Below are positions 14,376 through 23,314 of a stretch of DNA of 64,000 bases, in pieces. Source of the stretch: a virus; the IMG/VR virus record IMGVR_UViG_3300023174_000084, positions 1-64,000 of that record; one strand, written 5' to 3'. Below the pieces are notes generated by a model. The model was not told the origin of the DNA, did not search any database, and saw only the letters and a program-made list of their open reading frames with translations. The position numbers and the translations under genes were made by a program. Position 1 is the stretch's first letter. The number at the start of each line of letters is the position of its first letter.

Positions 14376-15101
14376 TTATACCCAATAATGTTTTTTGTAG
14401 TTATTAACGATTTCAATGTAATCAGGTTGTTCTTCTACAAATTTATCAAAATCAAATCCATCATTTTTATGGTGATGTGTGTCTGTTAAATATGGGTTAA
14501 CAGAATAATCTTTACCACAAAGAAAATAATATACAACCATATAGCAGTCCATAAAACCCAATGGTAAGTATTGTTTTTGAAATGTATTATGGTTTTTCTT
14601 AAACCATTCAGTAACTCTTTCATAATTTTCCAAAAAAGTAGAAACTTTGAATATAGAACCCCCACCACAGCCATATTGATTTGTTAAGGGTCTTTTACCA
14701 GAAAATTCTTCGATACTGTCAATAATATTATCAGGAATAATATTGCCAACTTTAATATTCCACCCAGCCATTTCCCATTCTTCGTTGACTGTGATTGGTT
14801 TTTTAATCCAAACATCATCTTCTACCATCATTATATGTGAAGTATATGTTTGTTGGCAAGCCGTTTTAAACCTATCAAACCAAATTAATGTTTTATCTAA
14901 ATCATAACTTGGGTAACCAACTTTATCTTCAAAGTGATAATAATGACAGTTATATTTTTTGGCAATATCGGATAAATCTTCAGCTGCATCCGATCCTAAA
15001 AGATAATATTCATGGTGATGTTTACGAATATTATTTACAATTTTTTCAGTAGATATTTTTTTACCAGCAGATGCCAAATGTAAGAATGATACAGAAGCCA
15101 T
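14376..15101 (-). CDS. Putative GT-A-fold glycosyltransferase
   Basis: A 241-residue protein. The segment SHIMMVEDDVWIKKP (about 88-102) is a strand ending in an acidic DxD-like motif, typical of GT-A enzymes. CGGGSIFKVS (about 144-153) resembles the acceptor-loop region of such enzymes. A conserved-looking PYLTDTHHHK at the C-terminus could bind metal. It begins at the one-base overlap with the epimerase stop. Confidence 0.6.
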   Translation of the reverse strand: MASVSFLHLASAGKKISTEKIVNNIRKHHHEYYLLGSDAAEDLSDIAKKYNCHYYHFEDKVGYPSYDLDKTLIWFDRFKTACQQTYTSHIMMVEDDVWIKKPITVNEEWEMAGWNIKVGNIIPDNIIDSIEEFSGKRPLTNQYGCGGGSIFKVSTFLENYERVTEWFKKNHNTFQKQYLPLGFMDCYMVVYYFLCGKDYSVNPYLTDTHHHKNDGFDFDKFVEEQPDYIEIVNNYKKHYWV

Positions 15102-16102
15102 TACATTAATCTTTCAGACCAAGTTTTAGGAGTTTTATCGGTGATAATTTCTAATGGGTAAGCATAATCAAATTTCTTAGGACCTTTTTCTTTGATATAT
15201 TCAACCGTTTCTCTAATAGACTGTTCTAGGGTTGTTTTTGTTTCATAGTTCAACAACCAACGAGCCTTATCAGCAGAACAGTCAGCGTGTTTGACCTCTC
15301 GTGGTCGGTCTGGCATATGAATGGCCTCACCTTCAAATCCTGTTGCATCTGCAACTAGTTTGGCCAAGTCTTTAATTGTTACTGTGCCATCATCAGGTCC
15401 AATATTGATAATCTGACTAACAACTTTAGGATCTAAAGCCATCTTTTCTAAACAACCAACACAGTCATCAACATATGAGAAACAACGAGTTTGTAATCCA
15501 TCACCATAAATGATTGCAGGCAGTCCACGGAGATTACGATTAATCATAATACTCATTACATTACGGAACGGATCATCATATTTTTGACGAGGACCAACAA
15601 TGTTATGTGGCACAGCAATGTTCCATTCCATACCGTGTGTTTCGCACAGAATCTTTAACACATCTTCACCTGCAACTTTAGCAACACCATATGGGTCAAC
15701 AGGTTGTGGTGTCATATCTTCGGTAAAGGGATGTGGTTGATTACCATATCGTGCCATTGAGGTACAATAGACAAATCGTTTCACTTTATTTTGAACAGCT
15801 GCAGAGATTGTTGCAACAGAAGCTTCAAAGATGTTTTTGGTAATAAAACTAGGACTGAATACAGAAAGTCCTTCATGTGCTGTAGCGGCTGTATGAATTA
15901 CTACATCAACACCTTGTAAAATATAATTCATCTTTTCAATATCACAACAATCCACAACATATAATGTAGCTTTTTTAGGTACATTGTCACGATAACCTCC
16001 AATTAGTGTATCATTACCAGACACCTCATGTCCTAATTCTAACATTCTGTCGGCAAGATGGCTACCTAAAAAACCAGCAATACCAGTAATAAAAATTTTC
16101 AT
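15101..16102 (-). CDS. NAD-dependent sugar epimerase/dehydratase (extended SDR, GalE-like)
   Basis: A 333-residue enzyme of full length. The Rossmann motif GIAGFLGS is at 7-14, the catalytic tyrosine-lysine pair is YGVAK near 140, and the serine partner lies in CTSMARYG. The class uses bound NAD to epimerise or dehydrate nucleotide sugars. Residues PVDPYGVAKVAGED and NIVGPRQKYDDPF are typical for the WbpP/GalE branch. It would supply an activated sugar for the glycosyltransferases around it. The start overlaps the upstream methyltransferase gene by four bases. Confidence 0.9.
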   Translation of the reverse strand: MKIFITGIAGFLGSHLADRMLELGHEVSGNDTLIGGYRDNVPKKATLYVVDCCDIEKMNYILQGVDVVIHTAATAHEGLSVFSPSFITKNIFEASVATISAAVQNKVKRFVYCTSMARYGNQPHPFTEDMTPQPVDPYGVAKVAGEDVLKILCETHGMEWNIAVPHNIVGPRQKYDDPFRNVMSIMINRNLRGLPAIIYGDGLQTRCFSYVDDCVGCLEKMALDPKVVSQIINIGPDDGTVTIKDLAKLVADATGFEGEAIHMPDRPREVKHADCSADKARWLLNYETKTTLEQSIRETVEYIKEKGPKKFDYAYPLEIITDKTPKTWSERLM

Positions 16103-16629
16103 GTTGTTCTCTTTAAAATAGTTAATCCGTTATTATTATGTCGTCTTTCAATCAACTGCCATTCAGGATGAGAATCAATAAATTCTTGAACTGCTGGCCA
16201 AATACCTTTACCACCAAACTCTCCACGGTCAGCAAACAATGTTGTATCGTGAAATAAAATATATTTACGGACTTTACCTGCGTGTAGTTCTAATTCCTTT
16301 TGTACCTGCTCATAGATATGTAGACTATCTACTAACATCAGGTCCGTTTCAGCAATATCCACTTTACGAGTATCATCAACATGAAGTGTTACATTACGGC
16401 CAGCATTTTTTGCTTCATCAAAAAACTCACGAATGCCTGGTTGTGGCATAAATTCATAACTATGCAATTCAACATCATGTCTTAGAAAGGCACGAGTGCT
16501 TTGAGCCCAACCAACACCAAGTTCTGTAACATGAGTGCATTGTGATGTCAATTCAGAGATAATTGGTAAATGTTCGTGAATGTCCGTATCTCTTACACAG
16601 GCATCTTGATATTCTTTTTCAAAATCCAT
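16099..16629 (-). CDS. Class I SAM-dependent methyltransferase
   Basis: A 176-residue protein with the motif VTELGVGWAQST (about 34-45), an acidic loop (VDDTRKVD) and LMLVDSLHIYEQVQKEL (about 97-113), which resembles methyltransferase family 24 and CmcI-like enzymes. The HDTTLFAD segment after strand 5 carries a possible metal-binding site. It is the second methyltransferase of the glycan island and probably modifies a sugar. Confidence 0.75.
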   Translation of the reverse strand: MDFEKEYQDACVRDTDIHEHLPIISELTSQCTHVTELGVGWAQSTRAFLRHDVELHSYEFMPQPGIREFFDEAKNAGRNVTLHVDDTRKVDIAETDLMLVDSLHIYEQVQKELELHAGKVRKYILFHDTTLFADRGEFGGKGIWPAVQEFIDSHPEWQLIERRHNNNGLTILKRTT

Positions 16630-17477
16630 TATATTGTCCTAAATGTTAAAACTTCTTCTTGTTTATATTTTTCTTTAATGAATTGCTTCCATTCCGGTAC
16701 ACGGTCATATTGATGCACAATCGCAAACGGTTGGCCCAAAGAAGTTTTTACAATGCCGTTTTCAAATTTTGGCTCCTCTTCCAATAGATTTGGCCTAAAT
16801 GAATTAATCTTTGACGGATCAACAGTTGTGCCAGCTTGACATGCCCAACCATCTAATTGTTTTGCAAAATAAATTGAATCCTTAAATGGTTGCGTTTGAA
16901 TCAACACATTATATACTGCTTGGTCACAAATAGGAATAGGCCGGTTAATTGCATTGAATAATATGTTAAACATCATATCTTTTACATATTCAGACACACC
17001 ACCAATGGTTCCTACATTGTATATTTCATTATATTTAAATTGGTCATAAACATAAGGACCATAGGCTTGCATAAGGTTCTCGTTACCCCATGGTTCATCC
17101 ATATAACGGATGCTTTCTGAACCTGCAACTAGTTTTTTACCTTTAAGATTTAATTCTAACCAAGTGATAGGATTGGTTTGAAAATAAACATCTTTGACAT
17201 CTGTGGTAACTACATGATTGTAATTTTGCCAAGTTGTTTTGAGGAAATCATAGATTGTTAGAAAACGAGCTACATGAACTGGTGCTTTGATATCATGCAT
17301 CTTAATGATGATAAAATCACGCTTGATTAATTCACCAATTGTTTCTTGTGATGCATCACCAACGACCATTGCTTTGTCGCCAGTAAAACCACACTCATCA
17401 ATTGATTCAACCCACGGCTTTAGTTGGTTGTAGTTGTAATTTGTAAATGCACCGATTATTAAGCTTTTTGACGCCAT
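16629..17477 (-). CDS. GT-A-type glycosyltransferase
   Basis: A 282-residue protein. HVVTTDVKDVYFQTNP (about 88-103) carries the D-x-x-D metal/nucleotide motif of GT-A enzymes that transfer sugars to glycans. A YNVGTIGG segment near 152 and CDQAVYNVL near 182 resemble the acceptor and base regions. The protein starts 18 bases inside the end of the GT2 gene. Surface-glycan role is inferred from the cluster. Confidence 0.7.
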   Translation of the reverse strand: MASKSLIIGAFTNYNYNQLKPWVESIDECGFTGDKAMVVGDASQETIGELIKRDFIIIKMHDIKAPVHVARFLTIYDFLKTTWQNYNHVVTTDVKDVYFQTNPITWLELNLKGKKLVAGSESIRYMDEPWGNENLMQAYGPYVYDQFKYNEIYNVGTIGGVSEYVKDMMFNILFNAINRPIPICDQAVYNVLIQTQPFKDSIYFAKQLDGWACQAGTTVDPSKINSFRPNLLEEEPKFENGIVKTSLGQPFAIVHQYDRVPEWKQFIKEKYKQEEVLTFRTI

Positions 17478-18172
17478 GGATAACTCCCATTATATTTTTC
17501 ATTCATTATTTTATTACCATTTTCAAAGAATTCTGCATTGACAGAACCTTTACCACCATCCACTCTATAACAAGTTGTGTATTCACTGGTGCAATAGAAT
17601 TTAGGAAAATGCTTTGTAATAGCCTGTAAGAATACTCTATCTTGTCCCCAGCCACCATGCCAAACACTTGCAATCTTGTTTGCTACTTCTGTTTTAATGA
17701 AGTAACAATTAGTATCTATGTGATGAACTCCGTGATATGTTGGCCAGATGCCAAGTGATTCACAGTCATCAAAACAAACAAACTTACCTTCTTTATTATA
17801 TACTTGGCGTAAAGAATAACACCAATCTAAACCTCTTATGTTGATTGTTTTAATACATTGTTCAACATGAGACCGATACAACCAATTGTCTTGGTCGAGA
17901 TAGGCAACATATTCTGTATTGATTAGGTGTGTGAAGGCGGCATAGACACGGTGACCATAAAAACCATTGGCACCGACATTGATTGGTAGAGAACAGATAT
18001 GAACTCGTGCATCATTAATAGTTGAACTCAATACTTCTAATGTTTTATCAAGGTGTTCGTCACCATCTACTACAACATAACATTCAGTAGGATGACTTTG
18101 ATTTAAAACAGATTCAACGGCAGTTTTCACCTCTGGTGAACCAGTAGTTGGTATAATCACAGTAGCAGACAT
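17459..18172 (-). CDS. Family 2 glycosyltransferase
   Basis: A 237-residue GT2 domain. ATVIIPTTGSPEVKTAVESV at the start is the nucleotide-binding strand, VVVDGDEHLDKT provides the first acidic motif and YVAYLDQDNWLYRSH (about 88-102) the DxD motif. A WGQDRVFLQA segment probably carries the catalytic ED-like position. It is the first gene of the glycan island in transcription order. Confidence 0.85.
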   Translation of the reverse strand: MSATVIIPTTGSPEVKTAVESVLNQSHPTECYVVVDGDEHLDKTLEVLSSTINDARVHICSLPINVGANGFYGHRVYAAFTHLINTEYVAYLDQDNWLYRSHVEQCIKTINIRGLDWCYSLRQVYNKEGKFVCFDDCESLGIWPTYHGVHHIDTNCYFIKTEVANKIASVWHGGWGQDRVFLQAITKHFPKFYCTSEYTTCYRVDGGKGSVNAEFFENGNKIMNEKYNGSYPWRQKA

Positions 18173-18175
18173 AAT

Positions 18176-18457
18176 TTAATCTCGTGTTAGTTTCAGTATT
18201 TTTTCTATTTGTTTTTCTATAATTGGTTTACGGTTCGGCCAATATATGTATTCTTTCTCTCCAGTAGAATGTAACTTCTGAAGAAAAGGAATAATCATTT
18301 TTTCTACTTCAGCCAAACGAGTTTTATAATCGTCTGCTGTTTCAGCTGTCTTATTAATGACAGCATTATATTCCGCTTCTGATACGGCAGAAAAACCAAA
18401 GTCATCTTCGACATTGGCATACTCTTTCATTACTCGGTCAAAGTCTGTTAGTCCCAT
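18176..18457 (-). CDS. Conserved small T4-like phage protein, function unknown
   Basis: A 93-residue acidic/helical protein. The C-terminal EYIYWPNRKPIIEKQIEKIL pattern is familiar from small proteins of T4-like cyanophages with no assigned function. A central coiled-coil-like helix (ADDYKTRLAEVEKMIIPFLQK) may mediate assembly. It lies two bases upstream of the glycan island start and two bases after the gene before it. Confidence 0.65.
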   Translation of the reverse strand: MGLTDFDRVMKEYANVEDDFGFSAVSEAEYNAVINKTAETADDYKTRLAEVEKMIIPFLQKLHSTGEKEYIYWPNRKPIIEKQIEKILKLTRD

Positions 18458-18459
18458 AA

Positions 18460-19731
18460 TTAGTCAACTATTCCATTAAATTTAACTGATAAATTAAAAA
18501 ATTGGCCTAACTTATGCTCATCACCAACTTTATTTGTCCTCACAGCAAATTTCATTTTTAATTTTTCTGTATTGGATGCTATTAATTCTATATAGAAATC
18601 TTGTTTTGATGTGGTTGATGGATATGATTTTATTTGTTTTGTTTTAGGTAAAAATACTCCAACATCATCTTCGTCAGTTAATATCTTAACTTCTGTTCCA
18701 AAGGCCTTCAATACCAAAAGAGGAACTTCACCACCATCACCAACAATAGCTGCTCTGAGATAATTAACTGTATTCTTAACGTCCATTTCAAAACTTTGTG
18801 TTAATGTGTTTCTAATCATGTCCAAACCTTTATCATACAATGCATTGTATTGGTTTACATTTTTCTTTTCTAAGTCTGCCAACTTAGATATGGTTTGTTT
18901 CTTTTGTGATCTATCATCATACTTATCACGAGAGTCACTAAAATCTTTGTAAATATTATCGTATAATTTTTCTCTCAATGGATTAATTGCACCGGGATTA
19001 ATTTTTTCCAAAATAGGTTTTACATATGTGTTTAATTTTGGTTCTTTACTTTTTTCTTCTCCCGCTTTCAGAGAAATGCCTAACATGGTTTTATCTGTAT
19101 ATTCAATAAACAAGTCACCTTTATGTTTTGAATCTACACCTTCTGGTTTTGCACGGTAACCCCATAAAACATTTTTAATTGGTTTCTTTTTGTTTTCTTT
19201 TTGCAAAAATTTTAATACACCAATAGCGTTCTCCATTTTAGTTTTAAATTTGGAAGATTTTGGAAAATCATCAACAAATTTTTGTCCGGCAGATATATCT
19301 CTACTTGCAACATAAACACTTGCTGTTTTGTGATTGATGTTTTTTAATTGAGTATAGAAATCTTCCACTGTGCTGACTTTTAATTTATTGGTAAAAGCTA
19401 AAGCTGGTGCAAGTTCTGTAATAGTAGAATTGAGTGTTGTTTCTGACATACCACCAGAAGCAGGTTTATAAACTAATATGACAACAGCATCTTTATATAC
19501 ATTTGTTGGTTGTGATATTACGGTAACCTCTGTGCTTCCCGATAAGGCAGAATCTTTCTTTTTTGTAAAAGATATTTTCTTTTTTGTAAGTTCTTTTTCA
19601 ATATCTTTTTGAAGCTGCATACGATTTGATGATTTAAGAATAAGAACCTGTTTCTTTTTGGTTGACTTATTGGTTTTAACCTCATACGGATACTGATTAA
19701 GTATTGAATATAATGGGTCTGCTTTTGCCAT
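18460..19731 (-). CDS. Unknown protein with a possible PD-(D/E)xK nuclease core
   Basis: A 423-residue protein of no named family. Between about 190 and 225 the text KGDLFIEYTDKTMLGISLKAG has the layout of a PD-(D/E)xK nuclease core: an aspartate before a beta strand, then an S-x-K on the next strand. The flanking region is helical and lysine-rich. The C-terminal part is beta-rich (VGVFLPKTKQIKSYPS, FFNLSVKFNG). The nuclease idea is an inference; a structural role is possible. A GATAAATA late-like box lies 20 bases before the start. Confidence 0.5.
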   Translation of the reverse strand: MAKADPLYSILNQYPYEVKTNKSTKKKQVLILKSSNRMQLQKDIEKELTKKKISFTKKKDSALSGSTEVTVISQPTNVYKDAVVILVYKPASGGMSETTLNSTITELAPALAFTNKLKVSTVEDFYTQLKNINHKTASVYVASRDISAGQKFVDDFPKSSKFKTKMENAIGVLKFLQKENKKKPIKNVLWGYRAKPEGVDSKHKGDLFIEYTDKTMLGISLKAGEEKSKEPKLNTYVKPILEKINPGAINPLREKLYDNIYKDFSDSRDKYDDRSQKKQTISKLADLEKKNVNQYNALYDKGLDMIRNTLTQSFEMDVKNTVNYLRAAIVGDGGEVPLLVLKAFGTEVKILTDEDDVGVFLPKTKQIKSYPSTTSKQDFYIELIASNTEKLKMKFAVRTNKVGDEHKLGQFFNLSVKFNGIVD

Positions 19732-19750
19732 GGTAATATCTTAAAAGAAA

Positions 19751-19758
19751 TATTTATC
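19751..19758 (-). promoter_or_regulatory. Possible late promoter box (GATAAATA)
   Basis: The minus strand reads GATAAATA at the end of the DruA-like gene and 20 bases before the next start. It differs by one base from the T4 late consensus, so the assignment is tentative. Confidence 0.35.
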
Positions 19759-20860
19759 TGATAATTTGAATGTCTTTTCCTGAAGTCCAAACTTCAAGCT
19801 CTGTTCTCAATCGATCTTCAGCCTTCAATGTATCATAACGATTCGTTGCTTTATTTTTCCACCATGTGATAATATTATTCAAATTATGTTTCTCATAATT
19901 TTCACCAGGTAAAAGTTTATCTGTTTTACAGGTAACATAATCAATCATATTCTTGTAACCATAATCGGAAATGTAATATCTCTTTTGTTCTGTAAGTTTC
20001 TTAGCATTATTAATGATTTCATCAAAATTGGCAAGCTCTGGTGTATTCTTTAATGCGGCTCTTGTCAAAGAAATAATTTTCATAGAAATTTTCAGTTTAC
20101 GGCTAGAGATATTATCATCTACAATTTTACCAACTTTACTCTCGACAAAATCACGCAAATCTTCATAAGGCTTACCATGCATCATAGGCAAAAAATCTGA
20201 TTCTGTCAAGCCTTTATATCGAATATATGGTTTCATACCATCATATTGTGAAGATGATTTTGTTGAACCATACAAACTCGTAGTTTCGAATAGACATAGA
20301 TTCATATCATACTTCTTATTGACAATCTCTCTGACCTCATGGGAACAACAAATGGCAGCCAAAAGTTTGCCACCAAGATAATTGAAACCAAATGGTTGAG
20401 ATGGTACAATAACGAAACCCATCATAGAGGAGTCGTTGAATTGTTTACCCCACTCCGGATTCTGCGTAAACACTTGTCCAAGCATTTCGTTTCGTGGTCG
20501 ACAGTTGATGACTGGTGAACCTAACCGAATGAAACCTACGAACTTTCCTGAGTTCTTTTCTTTGACTGCCAGTTTAACATTACGACCAACAGGTGCAATA
20601 TTAATATGTGATGAGGTAATACTCAACAATGTTTCCCATGTTTCAGTTGGTATCTCCAATACTTCCAAATCCATATCGTTTGGATGCATAGAGAAATCGG
20701 AGAATAAATCTTCTTCGATGGGAAACAATGGATTAGTAGATATTTCAGAAAGCGATGCCAACTTTTGGTCACGCATATATTCATCAATGCGATTAAAATT
20801 ACCAAAATAATCTTTAAATGCTTTGGCACAAACCAAAGCATCATCTTTAGATAACATCAT
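19754..20860 (-). CDS. DruA-like (DUF4338-type) protein, first copy
   Basis: A 368-residue protein. The block PFGFNYLGGKLLAAICCSHE (about 150-170), then KKYDMNLCLFETTSLYG and SQYDG, is shared with the protein at 39433-40698. Its pattern resembles the DUF4338 family to which DruA of the Druantia defence system belongs (conserved LA..iLAl, YG..L...T and W/G motifs). DruA biochemistry is not well defined, so no reaction is given. The start overlaps the gp41 stop by four bases (ATGA). The role in a phage is unknown; see findings. Confidence 0.6.
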   Translation of the reverse strand: MMLSKDDALVCAKAFKDYFGNFNRIDEYMRDQKLASLSEISTNPLFPIEEDLFSDFSMHPNDMDLEVLEIPTETWETLLSITSSHINIAPVGRNVKLAVKEKNSGKFVGFIRLGSPVINCRPRNEMLGQVFTQNPEWGKQFNDSSMMGFVIVPSQPFGFNYLGGKLLAAICCSHEVREIVNKKYDMNLCLFETTSLYGSTKSSSQYDGMKPYIRYKGLTESDFLPMMHGKPYEDLRDFVESKVGKIVDDNISSRKLKISMKIISLTRAALKNTPELANFDEIINNAKKLTEQKRYYISDYGYKNMIDYVTCKTDKLLPGENYEKHNLNNIITWWKNKATNRYDTLKAEDRLRTELEVWTSGKDIQIIR

Positions 20861-22251
20861 ACTTTAAATCCACTAAATTGTTTTTTTGGTCTTTCTTCTC
20901 TGGTACCAAATGTGTTTAGTGGTTTATCATGGCCAGCATCAGCAATACCCATCTGTGCAGCTTGCTCAACATCATATAGTTTCATTTTTGCTCTATCAAT
21001 ACCAAGAGTAAATCGTTTATGGAATGTTGGATCATTATATCGGTTTTTCAATTGTTTGACCATTATTTGGCCAAGTTCTTCAAGTTCTTCAGAAGAAATC
21101 AAAGCAAACATCAAGTCTGCGGTGGCGGGAAGTCCGAACGATTCACTCGTGTCCTCAAGTCCCGGATCACTGGAAGTAAATCCTGAACGGGTAGTTTGTG
21201 TAGCAGATACAATAGGAACATTAAACTCAACAGCAAGGCCACGTAATTCTTCTGCAATTGCTTTAACGTAAGTGTAGGAATTAATGTTGCTACCAGCTTT
21301 AATACGAGCACTACAACAGATATTGAGATAGTCAACAAATATAATGTCAGGTATAAAAGACCTCTTGAGATTAAGTTCATTCAATAATGTCCTGAAATGA
21401 ATAGTAGAAGCTGAAGCTGTTGGATATTCTTTAATGATTAATTTGCCAGTAGTTTTTTCACGGACTCTAGCAACTTTTTTATCATACATATCTTTTGGTA
21501 AGTCCATCAAATCATCAATCGTTACATTTAATAAATTAGCATCGATTCGTTCTGCAATCTTTTCTTCACTCATTTCCATAGTGAGGTATAATACATTTTT
21601 GCCTTGAACCATACAGCCAGCAGCCACATGACACATAAAAAGAGATTTACCAACACCAGTGCCTGCAAGAGCAATGTTGAGTGTTTTATTAGGTAAACCA
21701 CCTTTTGTGATTTTGTTAAAGTAGTCGAGGTCAAAAGGTATTCTTTCCTCTTTTCTATGATAGAATTCAAATCGAGCATCTGAGTCCTGTAAATAATCGT
21801 GACCAACTGAACTGTCAAAAGATACAGCTAAAGCATCTGAAAGTATCTTGGGAATCTGACCTTTGTCGTGTTGTTTATCCTTGCCATCGAGAATCGAAAT
21901 AGACCCCAATACTGCATTGTAAATTGCTTTTTCTTGGCAAAACTTTTCTGTTTTGTCAATAAGCCATTGTACCTCGGTTCTTTCTTCCCGATTCTTTTCA
22001 ATCTCCGTAAGATAATCTTCGGCTCTCTGAACTTCATCAGCTGTGAGGTTTCTCTTTTCTTTGACGGCAATACCAAGTGCTTCAATCGTTGGTGTAGTAT
22101 TGTAAGTGTTCGTGAAGGATGTAATCTCATTAAATAAAGTTCTTTCTACACTATCACTAAAGTATTCTGTCTTTACAAATGGTAAAACTTTTCTAAGAAA
22201 GTCCTCATTGTAAATCAGGTTTTTTAATATCGTCTGTTCTAGTTTCATCAA
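20857..22251 (-). CDS. gp41: Replicative DNA helicase, T4 gp41-like (DnaB family)
   Basis: A 464-residue RecA-fold helicase. Walker A is AGTGVGKS (about 195-202), a MEMSEEKIAERI segment is the H1a-like motif, and IIFVDYLNICC (about 300-310) is Walker B/H2. The N-terminal domain is the short DnaB-like helical part. The enzyme unwinds DNA at the fork with the primase (gp61, not in this window). Its start region overlaps the preceding small gene by 47 bases, which is long for this genome, but the N-terminal sequence LEQTILKNLIYNEDFLRK fits the family. Confidence 0.93.
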   Translation of the reverse strand: MMKLEQTILKNLIYNEDFLRKVLPFVKTEYFSDSVERTLFNEITSFTNTYNTTPTIEALGIAVKEKRNLTADEVQRAEDYLTEIEKNREERTEVQWLIDKTEKFCQEKAIYNAVLGSISILDGKDKQHDKGQIPKILSDALAVSFDSSVGHDYLQDSDARFEFYHRKEERIPFDLDYFNKITKGGLPNKTLNIALAGTGVGKSLFMCHVAAGCMVQGKNVLYLTMEMSEEKIAERIDANLLNVTIDDLMDLPKDMYDKKVARVREKTTGKLIIKEYPTASASTIHFRTLLNELNLKRSFIPDIIFVDYLNICCSARIKAGSNINSYTYVKAIAEELRGLAVEFNVPIVSATQTTRSGFTSSDPGLEDTSESFGLPATADLMFALISSEELEELGQIMVKQLKNRYNDPTFHKRFTLGIDRAKMKLYDVEQAAQMGIADAGHDKPLNTFGTREERPKKQFSGFKV

Positions 22252-22528
22252 TCACTTCCTGCTCAACATTAGAGCTCATTATTTCTACAAGTAAATCACC
22301 AAGATAATTCTTAAAATTCAAATCTTTTTCCAACTTCTTTGAACTATCAACTGTGGATTCTATCACATCATAAGCAAAAAGTAAATAGACCTGGTCATTT
22401 TCTTCTTTGAACTTTACCTTACCATATTTAAATACAGTATCTTTATATTTACCTTCCAAAAGTCGAATATGAACCGCTGTGGTATCATCTTTTGGATAAA
22501 TGAAACAATAATCTAATCCTTCAATCAT
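22205..22528 (-). CDS. Conserved small T4-like phage protein near gp41
   Basis: A 107-residue beta-rich protein (FIYPKDDTTAVHIRLLEGKYKDTVFKYG). It resembles a small family found next to the helicase in T4-like cyanophages, with no known function. The C-terminal third is polar and overlaps the gp41 start. The short four-base overlap with the oxygenase gene upstream supports coupling. A replication accessory role is possible from context only. Confidence 0.6.
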   Translation of the reverse strand: MIEGLDYCFIYPKDDTTAVHIRLLEGKYKDTVFKYGKVKFKEENDQVYLLFAYDVIESTVDSSKKLEKDLNFKNYLGDLLVEIMSSNVEQEVIDETRTDDIKKPDLQ

Positions 22529-23145
22529 GACATAGGCCTATAATTTATAAATTGTGACATACAATATCTACCATCACCAGATAATGTTACTTCTGAAACC
22601 ATAGAAACTCTATTAACTTTATGATGATAAGCACCAGGAAAAATTACTACCATATTATTTTTTGGAATAATTTCCAAATTAAAATCTGTTAATACTAATT
22701 CTCCTCCAAAAAATTTTTTAGGTTCTTTAAAGAAATAACTTAATATTGTTAAAACTGAGTGGTCTGGATGTTCAAAGTAACTATCACCATTCTCATAATA
22801 TGATATTAGTGTATGGTCAACATTAGAATATTCTAGAGCTCTAAAGATAGGATTAATATCTGTTAATTTTTGTGCCACATTTTTTTCAAAAATTTTCCTA
22901 TTAATTCTTAAAATATTGGAAATATTCCTATTTAAATATACATCATCCAAAAATAATCCCACATTCGATTTAAAATTTCCTTCTGGTGAAATTGCTGACT
23001 GAGTATCTTCAGCTGAAAGTAATTTATCTTTACTGGTTAAAAACTCAAGTTCTTGCCAGATTAATTTTAATTCTTCTTTGGAATAAAAATCTTGAATTGT
23101 AACAAGAGAACAATTTTGAATTTTTGGAGTTTCAATTACCATCAT
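22525..23145 (-). CDS. 2OG-Fe(II) dioxygenase (prolyl-4-hydroxylase-like)
   Basis: A 206-residue double-stranded beta-helix protein. The iron ligands are read as HPD in YFEHPDHS (about 122-129) and the distal histidine in YHHKVNRV (about 173-180). The basic 2-oxoglutarate ligand is probably R181-region or the later R in GDGRYCMSQF. The class hydroxylates proteins or small molecules using 2-oxoglutarate. It is one of three such enzymes here. Substrate unknown; it sits in the UvsX-gp41 operon. Confidence 0.8.
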   Translation of the reverse strand: MMVIETPKIQNCSLVTIQDFYSKEELKLIWQELEFLTSKDKLLSAEDTQSAISPEGNFKSNVGLFLDDVYLNRNISNILRINRKIFEKNVAQKLTDINPIFRALEYSNVDHTLISYYENGDSYFEHPDHSVLTILSYFFKEPKKFFGGELVLTDFNLEIIPKNNMVVIFPGAYHHKVNRVSMVSEVTLSGDGRYCMSQFINYRPMS

Positions 23146-23314
23146 TTATTTTTTCTTTTTGGCGTTTTTCTTGCATAGTTTCTTCTTTTACCAATTTTCT
23201 TGGATTATCAGAATGATGGCTATGTTTAATGCCATTTTTTTGTTCATAAACATCATGTGCAATCGTTTTATGCCGTCTTTTAGAATGTTTTACTTTTGTT
23301 TCAATATCACTCAT
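23132..23314 (-). CDS. Small basic protein downstream of UvsX
   Basis: I take the ATG at 23314 (MSDIETKVKHSKRRHK), whose ATGAGTGA overlaps the UvsX stop, over a start 12 bases further out. The 60-residue product is rich in lysine, histidine and glutamate and is probably disordered; it may bind nucleic acid. No family is recognised. Confidence 0.5.
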   Translation of the reverse strand: MSDIETKVKHSKRRHKTIAHDVYEQKNGIKHSHHSDNPRKLVKEETMQEKRQKEKINDGN

